From the NCBI GenBank assembly GCA_914767885.1, contig CAJZBQ010000064.1, forward strand, positions 434,001-498,000: a stretch of 64,000 nucleotides of DNA, written 5' to 3'. Shown here piece after piece: positions 10,949-23,700 of this stretch. A model generated the notes under the pieces. The model had not been told where the DNA came from. It did no database searches and saw nothing but the letters and a program-made list of their open reading frames with translations. The translations under genes and the position numbers were made by a program. Origin of the DNA: Blepharisma stoltei (taxonomy: Eukaryota > Ciliophora > Heterotrichea > Heterotrichida > Blepharismidae). Positions within the stretch are counted from its first letter, which is position 1; each line of letters begins with the position of its first letter.

Positions 10949-11771
10949 AATTTTCATTCTTGACCTATTTTAATATGCATTAATACGGCAGAGGTAACCA
11001 CCGACTTTTTGATGCAATTTTCTTTACACCTCAGCCAATGCCTGGGAGGATGAAACAAGTCAAAAAACAGGTAAGGGGTTTAATACATTCAGGCAGAGAG
11101 TATGATACCATGCATATTTGATTTTTCCTCCTCCTCGGCCATCACCCCATAGTTAGGTCCCATTTCTACTAAAACTATAATCTTGAAGACATAAGGTGCT
11201 CAACCTAAACTGAAAATTACGCCCCAGGACCTAGGCCCTTGCCCCCAACTTTAAAATGGAAAAAAATCTATTGCAATTTAAAGGGGCTGAAATAATATAA
11301 ATATAATTCAATATTTTATAAAGAAATAATTAAAAAAATTAATCTTTTTGTGTAAAAAAAGTTTAAATAATATTCTAGATGCACTTTTTCCATTAAATTA
11401 GGTTAGAATTAATTTTTTAAAAATTAGCATTTAGACCATATAGTTTTCCTATTGGAAAAAGTTGTTTCAATTTAAAGGGGTAAAGTAGGAATTTTGCCTA
11501 TATTTTGCTACAAAATAGATAGAGATAACACCTAGGGACCTAGTGAGGTACTACATAGCCTAGGGCGAAGGAATCAGCATCAGCGAATAGTTGCTTACAG
11601 GAGCTACTAAGCTTCCTCGACCAATTTATAATAACGAATCTAATTTAATTTAACCCATTTTAGTTAAAAAACGGCTATAATCAACGATTAAACAAAATTT
11701 AGTTTTAAGCTATTTGCATCATAACATGCATTAATATAATCTTGTTCTAATAATTAATTCAATAAATTCTA
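10949..11771. other. Intergenic region with degenerate MITE-2 and an 11-bp direct repeat
   Basis: ATGCATTAATA occurs at 10975-10985 and 11726-11736, flanking 750 bp that starts with a GC-richer stretch (10986-11250). From about 11234 to 11520 lie worn MITE family 2 motifs (CAATTTAAAGGGG, and a TTTGCCTATATTTTG stretch also present in the 41469-42061 element). No coding frame was recognised. The direct repeat may mark an old insertion that later received the MITE, or be chance. Confidence 0.4.
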
Positions 11772-14700
11772 TTAGTTAAGCTTTTCAATCATTCCTGAAA
11801 CATGCTCCATTGCTTTCATCATGTTTTCAAACTGATTTGCATCAACGTTTTCCACAATTTTTTCCACCCTTTTAACTCTTGCTAGCAATGACTGCAAAGT
11901 CGCAGAAGAGTCCGCATAAGCTTTAACAGGGTTTCTCTTATAAACAGGTAAAGGACTAATTCTCAGTTTCGTCTGAATGTCCCACATTGGTTCATACAAT
12001 TTCAATGGTTTATCAATTGGGTATTTAATGCTCAATTTTTCGTCTTCTTTATTTTGCATCATTTTCATGTTGTCTTCTTTATACTTGGCGATTTGTGCTT
12101 CTATCATTTGTTGATGCTTGGCTGATTTCATGTTAAGTTTCTCCTGCATTCTTTCTCGCTGTCTCTGCCTTTCTCTTTCCATTGCAGCTTCCCATTCGCT
12201 GGTTTCTTGTTGATGTTTCTTGATCATTTCTTCCATTTGTTCAGGCGAGATTCCTCTTCTTTTCATTTCTTCAATCATTTGTTTTTGACGGTCTGCCATT
12301 TCTTGCCGTCTTCTGTCCATTTCAGCGAGTTCTCGTTTTTTGGCGTCAGCGTCATCAAGCTCTTTTTGCAGTGCAGAAATTTCGTTTTCTCTTTCACCTT
12401 GCATTTGATTTAGCTGAGCTTGGCGGCTATCTAGCTCCCTCAGTTTATTTTCATACTCATTTTCAGCTTGGTTTCTCAGTTTATCAGCTTCACTTTGGGC
12501 TTGTCTGAGGTGTTGGTCTAATAATGCAGGGTTTGCTGACCTCATGCTTTGGAGGATATTATAAGTGTCTTGCAAATGCTTATCAGCGAGGTCTAGAAGT
12601 TTCTGACGGAATTCGCTTTCGACTTCTCTCCAAGCTTTATCTTGTTCTTTATTCAAATTATTAATGAAATTATAGTCAGCAATAGTCATGGCGTCAGCTT
12701 CTTTTTTCTCGAGTTTGGCGAGTTCTGAGACTTTATTGTTCATAGGAAGGCTTGATTTTTCTATTTCTGAGCGTTTTCTGTTGAATTTATTTCGGATGTC
12801 AGCAATTTCGTCAGCTTTTTGAGAAAGGGCAAGCTGAAGGATCTCTGTTTGTTTTTCTGTGAGTTTGGCTTGCTTTTTGGCTGAAATTGCGGCGAGCTCA
12901 GTTTCATGCTTGTCGTCCATCATGTCTTTGATTTTTCTGGCGATTTCTTCTGGGCTTGCATTGCTTCTCATGAGCTCGTCAAGCCTGTTTCTTGTGAGGT
13001 CGTCTTTTAAGTTCTCAGCTTCTTTTTCTTGTTTGTCTTCAACTACTTTGCGCTCTTCTTCGTGCTTTCTCTTTAGTTCAGCTTCTTTTAAGGCACGAAG
13101 TCGCTTTCGTTCTTGGAGCCTTGAATCTAACTGAGAGTGCTGGTTGCTGTTATCTACTACTGAAAGGTGCTGGAATTGTTCAAGCTCTTTGAGGAGCTGC
13201 TTTCTTTCATTTTCGTTTGTGGACGATCTCAAAGCGGTTTCTAAGCGAGATTTTTCGTCTTCACGGCTTATTGGAAGTTCTTGTTCGACTTCATCTGCAA
13301 TGGTTGTGTTTTTTTATAAAAATATTTTCTATATTATTTTTAAAAAATAAAAAATTTTACTTTCTGCAATAGCTTGGAATTCTTCAGCTTGCTTTTCATA
13401 CAGTATTTGCATTTCTTCTTCTTGGCGCTTTTCGAGCTGCTCCACATGGACTTGGTCTTCTTCTTTGAAAAATGTAGGCACTAGAGAAGTTTCTGGCTGC
13501 TTTATGGTGGTCATTCTCCTTTCAAGTCTTGGTGCTACAACTTCTTCTTTAAACTTTTTATCTTTTCTTGCCCTTAGTCTAACTGCTAGCTCTGCTTCTT
13601 GTCTCTTTTTGTCTCCATTCAGTCTGTTTTCAAGCTCTTGCACATTTTCATCATATTCTTTTACAAAGGCATCAGCTTCTTTTTTATTTTTGGCAGTTTT
13701 AAGTTTTGCATCTAAATCTTCTTTGAGTTTTCCAGCTTCTGAATTTATTTGTTTACTTGTTTTGACGTCAATCTCCTTTTTCTTTTCGAAGAATTCTTTA
13801 GCTAATTCAGGGTCTTTTTTAATGAAATCTAAGGTTTCAGCAATTTCTGACGGAGATTCTATTTGGCTTCCGGCGTTTTTCTGTCTTCGTTTAGCAGCTC
13901 TTTCCATAAGCCTTTTATTTAAGGATTCCTGAGACTTTGATTTTTCATTGTCAAGGGCAAGCTCAATTCTCTGGATATTTGCATTGAAGTCAGCGATTAA
14001 GTCTTGCTTGTCTTTTTCACTGAGTTCAGGATTATTTATAATGCTATCATAAAGAAGGTTTTTCCCAGCCTCTGTCTTGTAGTCTGCTTCTTTGATGTAT
14101 TTACTTAATAAGCCATTCATAACTTTTTGCATTTCTTCTTCAGGGCTAAGTTGGAGCTGTGCAGCTTCTTCTTCTTCCTCGTTGTCACTTATATCATCCA
14201 GACCTCCAAGAGTCTCTTCAAGGTATTTCTTTAGCTTACTTCTTTATTTATTTTAAAAATTATATTTTATATTATTTTTAAGAATTTATATTTTGCTAAT
14301 GAACAATTTTCAAGGATTTAGCAAGATTATTCAATAAATGTCTCATCGCTTCCTGCTCAGCTTCAGTCTTTTGCATAAATGCAGCTTTGGCTTGGCTATC
14401 CTGTTCAACCAGTCTATCATACATTGCCTGGAAAATAGAAGGATCAATATCATCATTTATCATTGGCTCATTGTTTTCCTCTTCCTTAATAACTGTTTTC
14501 TTCTCAAGTCTGACGTCACTTCTTACTTCTTTCATGCTTTCTTCATCACTTGAATCTTGTTTTGGTTTTTCTGTCAAAATTGCAATATCTAATTCATTTT
14601 GTTTATCTCTATAAGCTCTTTTTCTTTCTTTCGTGACATATTTCCATGCTTTATTGTGGAAGAAGTAAATACCTAATATCAACAAAACTACAAGACCAAC

Positions 14701-17700
14701 CAGCCAGCATGCAGTGCCAATGATGAATGGCCAGTTAGGGTCTTGAATAATGTTAGTTTTGGTTTGTGTCCCCATAGTCAGCATAGAGCTCTTAAAACGT
14801 GGGCGGATTGGGATATCTGGGTCTAAACATTGCTGGCCTTGCCCCATAACTGAAATAATGATATGCTTAGAATCGTCAGCTGCGTCTTTGAAATCGTATA
14901 CTCCTTGCTCTGTAAAAGTGAAGGCAAAAGACGTGATATTGTTCAGCGGATTTTCAATCATACGTTTTAGTTCTTGGAATGCTCCATAATCAAACCCATC
15001 ATTTGTATTCAATAAAGAATCTTTGACATAAATAGGGTAGTTTTGAGCATTTGGAATGGAAAATACAAAGGTTTCTTCTATTTGTATACAAATGGTAGGA
15101 TTTGAGACTGTAGTTGAGGATTCAGCCAGATATCTTCTGGAGGTAGAATTGCTATAAAGTGAGCCGAGCTTGTTTCCTAATCCATATACTCCTAATGGGC
15201 CAGTTGTTGTCATATCAATGCTATACACATTGCAAGAGCTTGACGAGCAGCTTGTTTTTCCATAGTATCCGCTGCTGTTCACCAAATCAACAGTTGTGGT
15301 TTCACCAGTGCTTGGGTCAGTTACTGTATAAGCTCCATTCGAATAAGTCGTTTTCAGTGAGTTTTCTCTGCAGTTCTTATTGCAAATGTCATCAATTGTA
15401 GTAGTTCCGTCACATTCACAGAGTCCAACCCCACTCATTCTTTTTCCAGATCCACCGTTACATTCAGAAGAACAGCTTGAGGTAGACACACAGTTTCCGT
15501 ATGAGTCTCTTATACCGCTTTCTCCACAGTAGTCATATACAATATTAAAGCAGTCAATATCAGAATCGCCTTGACTTGATGTAATTCCATCCTGTATGTA
15601 ATGGTAATTAGGGTTACAGACACAGCTGCCATCAGTTTTACGGTATGAGCGGTTTTTACCATAACATAAACATGTAGTGCTTTTTACATCAGCGTAGGCA
15701 TTAGAGCCACATGGCATGCATTTAGCTGAGCCAGTAGTATCTGCATAGGTGTTTTTAGGACAGTCAATGCAGGCATCGTAGCTCGTTTGAGCTGTTGTAG
15801 GGTTATAAGTAGCGGCTGGACATGCTGTAGGAGTTTTAGAGCCAACTGGGCAGTAGTAGCCTTCAGGACATTCATAGCCTCCATGATATTCTAAAGAAAT
15901 AGGATTAGGTCTTGAAGCTCCAGACACACAGACATAGCCACCAAAGCAGCTCTTGCATTTAGAAAATGTCCCATCTGAATAAGTCCCTGCAGGACAAAGC
16001 ACACATTTATTGCTAGAAACATAGTATCCTTGAGTGCATTGCAAAGGTTCAAAAGAGCCTGATGGACATACATAGGTGTCAGGGCAAGACACAGGAGGTT
16101 CGTCTGAGTCTTGGTATTGGTCAAGATTGCTTTGGTCGTACTTAGGACAATAGTAGCCTGATGGACAAAGAGTAGGCGTGGCAGTATTTACTTTGCAGTA
16201 ATAGCCGATAGGACACGCTTTAGAGATAGGAGAGCCTTTAGGACAATAAGTACCAGCTTCGCATGAAATAGCTGAAGAGGAAGCTCCTGGGCAATAATAT
16301 CCTCCAGGACATGCAATACAGTCATCTATAGAAGCAGCAGTAGTTGACGACGAATAAGTCCCAGGAGGGCAAGGAGTAGGCTCAGTGGCACCGACTACAC
16401 AGTAATAGCCGACTTTTCCACATGGGTACTGAGTATAATCTCCAGTTCCAGTCCTCGTGCACAAGTATCCGCCAGGGCATGCTAAACAAGCAGATAAATC
16501 AGTAGCCCCAGCCTTGCTTCCATAAGTTCTTGTAGGGCATGGTTTTGGCTTATTGACTCCTTGAGGGCAGTAGTATCCCATAGGACAAGAAATTGGGTTA
16601 GGGTTCCCATTGACACAATAAGACCCAGGAGGACACTGTGTGCAATCACTCGACTGTGCGCCTCCTACAAGTGTTCTAAATAGCCCTGATGGACAAGCAG
16701 TAGAGATTAGTGCCCCTTTGGTACAGTAATTTCCTGATGGACATTGATAGCCATATGCATTGCTGCCAGTTGGCGTAGGTGTTGGAGACGCTAAAACGCA
16801 TAAGTAGCCAGCCTCACATTCGTCAGAAATTCGACCATCAACACAGTAGCTACCGGCTGGACAAGAAGTACAGTCAGATGATTTGGTTAAGCCAGTAGTC
16901 GCAGAGTTATAAGTACCTGCTAGACATAGAGGAGCAACACCTGTATTTTTAGGACAATAAGAATAGATTGGACAAGTGGTGCTTGTAGAACTAGAGCCAT
17001 AGTCACAGACAGAGCCTGCAGGGCAATCATCACAAGTAGAATGGCCAAGTGTTGATGCATAATATCCAGCAGGGCAAGGAAATTCAATATCAAATCTGGT
17101 TCCAGATGGACAATAATAGCCTATAGGGCAAGCAGTTGGGACATTTGTACCACCAGAGCAGTAATTAGTTAAAGTGCACTGATCGCAAGAACTCTTAAGA
17201 GTATCAAGTTGATAATACCCCATATCACACAAAACTTCTTCAAAACTTCCTTCTTCGCAATAATGTCCAGCAGTGCAGCCATTTTGAGTAGCTATGCTTG
17301 AACCTCCACTACAATAATACCCAGCACTGCAATCTCCAGTGACTGCTGTAAGACCATCTGTTGCACAATATTTTCCGTATGGACAGCTTGGGCAGTCGCT
17401 TGATTGTTTAAGACCTTTACTTACACTCATAGTCCCTGCCGGACAATTAGTCTGACTTGAAGCTCCGGCTGCACAGTAAGTCCCAGCGCTACATATATTT
17501 CCTTGAGTGCCATCTAAAGGCACCGCTGTTGTTGAACTTGAACCGCACCAATAACCTTCATTGCAGGTACTAACAGGAGCTGAAAGGCCTTGCTGATTGC
17601 AATAGGACCCAGCTGTACAAGCAGTGTAGGTCCCTGATCCAGCGGCACAATAAGATCCTCTAGGGCAGATACCGCCTTGGCTTGAAGTAACTGGCCGGTC

Positions 17701-20700
17701 TATAACAGCTCCAGTTATGCAGTACCATCCTGCAGCACAATCGCCTGTTGGTGCTGAAAGCCCTGCTGTCTCACAATATTTACCAGCATCACATAGTACG
17801 CAGGCATCTGACGTTGGTTGACCTGGATCTGGATTATAAGTTCCGACTGGGCATGGATATGTATATTGATAGCCAGTACCACTAGGACAATAATGCCCAG
17901 CTGGACAGTCAGTTTCTGCAGTGGCTGGAGATTCACAGTATTTTCCTTCTGAGCAAGTTTTGCATGTGCTTTGCATTGTCTGATCTTGATATTGTCCATC
18001 AGGACATTTAATTGGTTCCCAACTTCCTGTCGGACAATAATATCCAGCACTGCAGAATGTGCTTGGAGTGGCTGAAGAATCACCACCTGCACAATAGTAC
18101 CCGGCTGGACACGCAGTTGGGGCATTTGCTGGGGAAGATGTAGCAGGATATGAAGTTCCTGTTTGGTCGCAATAGAATCCTGGAGGGCAACTAATACATT
18201 CAGTTGAATCTTCAGCTCCTTTATAAGGCATATATTTCCCAGCTGGACAAGCTGCATAGGTGCTTGATCCTGCCTCACAATAATACCCTTTAGGACATAT
18301 ATCTCCTGCCGAAAAGGCTGAGTTCACCGAAGAGATAGGGCTTGGAGCAATAGATTGAATCGTGCAGTAGTAGCCAGCTGAACATTGAGAACCTGATGTA
18401 GACATTTGGTCTTGAGAGCAGTAATAGCCTGGATCACATTTAGTAGTCGTTGAGGATGCGGCAGGGCAGTAATATCCTCTTGTACAAATCCCTCCATATC
18501 CAGAGCCAGTCATTGGTTGCGAATAAAGTGAGCCTGAAGAGCAATAAAACCCGCCAGCACAGCTTAATGATGTAAGATCGCCTACACCATAAACGTCACA
18601 ATATTTCCCAGCAGAGCAACTTATACAGGTGGTGCTGTCAGCAGCTGACGTTGCTGTACTAAAAGTCCCTGGGGAGCATGGGTATTGCTTATCATAAAGA
18701 GTACTTGAAGGGCAGTAGTGGCCTGCTGGGCAAGTATTGGATGTGGGGTCAGAAGTTCCTCTTGGACAATACAATCCAGCTGTACAGGCGTTGCAAGATC
18801 CTTGGCCAACTGAATTTTGATATGTCCCAGGCTCACATTTTATATGGTTTGCAGAGCCACTTGGACATCTGTATCCAGCTTCGCATTGAGTTGCTTTGCC
18901 AATTAGTTAATTACTTATAATGACTTAATGCTCACGCTACGGTACCGTTTCCTCCAGGATTTAACCTTTCTTGCACATAAAGGTTCAATTCAACCTATTT
19001 TTTGATCACAACTGCACCCTTGGTGATGATGTTACAGACTTAGACAGCTTACGAATGAGCTGCTCAACTCTTGGTAAAAGGAAAATCCTGAAGCCCAGAG
19101 CATAACTCCTAATTTCACTCTAGAGGGTAGCCAAGGTACTTTCTGCAAGCACTGCTGAGTTTCTCCTTTCCAACTCCATGCCTCCCTTTCCCATGAGGTA
19201 TATCCAGCCCTGAAGCGGGCTATAATTAGACTCCATGCTTTGTTGGGATTGCCAGCTAGCTGTCCATTTCTCAGTAATCCTTATTTGTAAGAGCAAAATA
19301 AGTAGCAAGAAAAACCCCAAAGAAGTGTGGCAACAATAAAAGCTTTTCATTTCTTGGTCGGCAAAATCTTCCTGGATGTAATTAAATAGCTCTCTCCACT
19401 GCATGGCCCGGAGACTACGCCGGGCTGAGATGTCATATCTAATTATGAGTTGCTTGATCACTTGAGCTTGATTGTGGGCAGTAATAATTAACCTTACAAA
19501 CTGTGTTGTCATTTACATTGGCAGTGTTAATGCATGCTCTCCCTGCCGTACAAGGGATACAGTCACTGCTTGAAGCTCCTAATGTAGAAGGGTTGAATGT
19601 CCCTGCAGGACATGGATTCGCATTTCTAGAAGTAGATCCAGCTGGGCAATAATAACCTGCAATGCATGGACCATATTTATCAGTCGTTGTATCAACAAGA
19701 TAAGGAGGTGTCTGGAATGGTGATGCAAGCTCGCAGAAATACCCTGCACTGCATTGGCCACTTTCAGCTGATAAGCCATAGCCAGCACAATAATATCCAG
19801 CTGTGCATGGGGTGCACTCTGATAATTGAGTAGCCCCAGTTGTGGCTCGGAAAGTCCCAGGAGGGCATGGTATTGGGTCAATAGTTCCTGACGGGCAATA
19901 ATGGCCTGTAGTGCAAGTAGTTGTGGAAGTTAGCCCAGTAGTTTGGCAATAAGCTCCTGCATCACATGTTTGACAACTTCCTTGCCCGGCAGCAGAATTA
20001 TAAGTCCCTCTTGGACAATTAATAGAGGCATAGCTCCCGGCAGGTGCATAAGTTCCTGCAGGTGTTTCCTTTCCAGATGGGGTACTTGATGTTTCTTTTG
20101 TGCCACACAAATAGCCAGCACTGCATTGTCCAGTAGGTTCTGCAGAAGTTGTGCTGGAGCAATAAAAGCCTTTAGGACAGTCAATACAGTCACTGCTGGA
20201 CGTTGCACCTTGGTAGTTATTGAAAGTTCCACTAGGGCATGGCTGAAGAGTTGCAGTTCCTGTAGGGCAATATGACCCAGCAGGACAAATATATCCATAA
20301 GATTGGCCAACTGGAGTAGCTGTTATTGATTTTCCAGCGCAATAAAAGCCAGCCTTGCATTCTCCTGCAGTTTCAGTACTGCCTGGTTGATCACAATATC
20401 ATCCTGCATCACAGCTTGTGCAATCAGAAAGTTTAGTTAAATAAGTACTTCCGCTGTTGGCGTGGTAAGTTCCTGCTGGGCATTTAACTGGGGTGATGGT
20501 GCCTTTAACACAGTATTTTCCCGCAAGACAGTCGCTAGGAGATCAGGTGGCTTCATATGGACAGTATTTTCCTTCAGGGCATACTACGCAATCAGTTGAG
20601 GCTGATGCACCATCTGATGGGTTATAAGTTCCCGCTGGGCAAGGGATAGGATCGCTAGTACCTGTTGGGCAATAGTAGCCTTTTGGGCACGTAGTCCCAC

Positions 20701-23700
20701 TTCCGGTATTTGCAAAAGTATCAAGGTACTTTCCTGATGTTGATAATGTTGAGCAGTCACTAAGTGCCGTGGCGCCAACAGTGCTTCTATAAGTTCCTGG
20801 TGGGCATGGATAAGCGACCAAAGTACCAGACGGGCAGTAAAAGCCCTCTTTGCATTTTGTAGAGTCTGAAGAAGAACCCCAAGGGCATAAGGATCCTGCT
20901 GTGCAAGGAGCTGCATACATTGCTGTGCCAGTTGTTGTAATACTCGAGCATATGTAACCAGGAAGGCATAGAAGAGGCGCTGTTGCTCCTGCATTGCAGT
21001 AATAGCCTAAATCACAAACTGTTGCTGCTGTATTTACAGTTGATGAAGGATCTGGACAATAATACCCTGCAGTACAAGTGGTGCAAGATGCCAGACTTCC
21101 TGCACCAGTAGATGCCATAAAAGTCCCGGGAGGGCACTTATATTGTTTAGTTGCCCCAGATGGACAATAATACCCTGCTGCACATTCTCCAGTGTATGAT
21201 ATCGATGTTGAAGAACAATCAGATGCTTGCGTTAAAGAAGTGCTTGAAGAATAGGTCCCAGCTGGACATGCAAATTGGTCAGGCCTTTCTGTGCCATCAG
21301 GGCAAAAACTCCCAGCTGCGCAGTCACCATTACTATTGGAGAGGTCAAATGTCCCTGTCATACAAGCTTTTCCTGCAGTGCATTGAGTACAGTCTGAGCT
21401 ATCAGTATTTGCAGTAGAAGATGAGTAGTATCCTGGAGGGCATGCGAAATAATTACTCATAGGTGTTCCAATAAGACAGTAAAATCCAGCAGAGCATGAA
21501 GCCCCTGTCGAGCTTGTACTTTTGGCTGCACAATAGGTTCCTGCAGTACATTCTAAGCAATCTGCAACACTTGCAGAGCTTGTAGAGGTTGCAGATAAAC
21601 TATAATAACCAGCATCGCAAGAATATTGGTCAATTGTATATGACCCATAAGGACAGAAATACCCTGCACTGCATGAAATTGCGCTTGATGGATCATAACT
21701 AGAAGCAGGACAAACAGCAGCTGAGCTTGAAATCCCACAAATTTCACATAAAGACGACGTAGTTTTGGCAGTAAATCCTAAATAGCATAAGGCTGGTGAT
21801 GGGAATCCATTGCCGCAGAATGTATAAGTAGAGCAGGTACTGCAGCTAGAAATGCTTGTTTGACCTGTATTGCTGTTATAAGTGCCTATAGGGCATAATA
21901 TTTCAGATTTAAAGTCCTGAGAAAAGCGGCCTGCGGATGTTGAAGAAGGGGTTGCTGATGTTCCTTCAGGACAGAGCTGTCCTGCTGTACAAGCAGTGCA
22001 ATCAGCTCCAGTCGCTCTTGGAATAATATCATCCGAATAAGTCCCAAATGGACAATTAAAAGTTTCTGAGTCACTCGCTCCGTTAGCTGCAAACTGACCT
22101 TTATTAGAAGTAATACATTTAGGACTCCCTGACCCTCCATCATTAGAGCAGCTCCCACTTGCTGGTATAGCATCAGTATAAGTTGGACAGGCAAATCCAG
22201 GCAGACATAATTTGCACATAGAAATATCTATAATTCCTGAATTCTCATTATAAGTTCTTGCAAGACAGTATATAGCTGTCGTCGTAAGAGGATTTAGGAC
22301 TTGTGAAGAAGATGACATGTCAGCTAATGGAGTTGATGCCCCTGAGTTACAAAAACAGCCAGGCGAGCAGCCATAGCAAAGGTCAAACCTTCCAGGCGAA
22401 AAAGTTCCTTGTGAGCAGGCAGTTTGGCTTGTTGTAGATGTATATTTATAAGAAGAGTCTATATAACTACAAGTGCCACTCGCATACATTGGAAACATAC
22501 AAGTTAAGCACACAGGACCCCATGGATACGAAGGGCTTGCACATGAAGTTGTCCCGCTTGTCCAGCACCCAGTTGTGGTAGAACACTCTGTACAACTATT
22601 TGAGCTATAAGTAGTCCCTGAAGGACAAGTATAAGGGTTGAAATTGAATCTTACACTGCAGACTTGACTAGAAGGACAATTAGTGACTGCATTTGAAGAA
22701 ATATATTTCCCTTCTACTGCTAAAGAGACCGAATAAGTACTACAAGCTGCACTATAAGGGCAGGATTCACAAGTATTGTACCCTGAAGGCGAATAGTCAT
22801 AGGTTCCTGAACATGTGGTAGGAGAGGACTCATAATTGCAGTATTTTCCTGCTGTACAAGTAGTGCAAGAAGTCTGGGAAGTTGAGGAGGAATAGGAGCC
22901 TAATGGGCATTTTAGCTCTTCTTGGATGTTTGTTTGAGGACACATGTCGCCCGCTTTGCAAGAAGTTGCGGAAGAGCTGCCTGATAAAGAATAGGAACCT
23001 GAGGATACAGCTGTAGGGGATGTAGAAGAAGAGTCAAAAACGTAGCCTTCAGCGACTTTAGTGCAGGAGGTCTTGCCTGTAGCAGTTTGATAATGCCCAG
23101 ATGGGCAAGAATATTCATTAACCCCATCAGGACAGTAGTAGCCAATAGGGCAGGTAACGCATGAGCCTGAGCTATAATAAGTCCCTGGAGAACAAGGTAC
23201 TGGAACTCCGCTCGACACATCAAAATTCGTAATAGTGACTGAACAAGTTGTAGTAGCTGTCCAGTCATAAGCAGCTGGTGTACACAAGTTTACAACGTCA
23301 ACTGTTGTTGAAGCTGATAAGCCGTTATAATTGTTATCATAAGAAGATGTTGTGTGAGAAATTGAGACTGTATAGTAAAGATTTGTCATAGAGCTAGGAA
23401 CGCTATTTACAGTCACTGTCACTGTTTGTGCAGTCGCGTAGTTAGAATTAGTAAACGTCAATGGTGTTGGTGAGACTCCAACATTGCTATTTCCTGATGA
23501 AATCGAGACAGTTACATCATCTGAGGGCTGGCTTCCTAGCCAAACTGTATATGTCCCAGACTGTGATTCTGATAAATCTAGGAAGTTGTTTGAGAGTTTT
23601 AAGGATCCATATGAGCTTTGTATTACAGTCACAATAGTTTCAAAAGTAGATGGCATTTTTATTGCATTAGTCCAAGCTGTGTCAGCGTTTAAGGAGTAAG

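Noticed and set aside
13302-13370. A 32-nt GT...AG intron (GTAAAATTT...AATATAG) as the explanation of the break
   Set aside because: Splicing it leaves the wrong frame, while the 8-bp direct-repeat join restores the frame exactly.
19120-19512. Minus-strand 130-codon frame inside the 559-bp insertion
   Set aside because: It begins in the host gene and crosses the insertion boundary; no transposase or reverse-transcriptase motif.
20584-22194. Long alternative frames overlapping the giant gene
   Set aside because: Low-complexity shadows of the Cys-repeat coding strand; the real frame has conserved Cys spacing.
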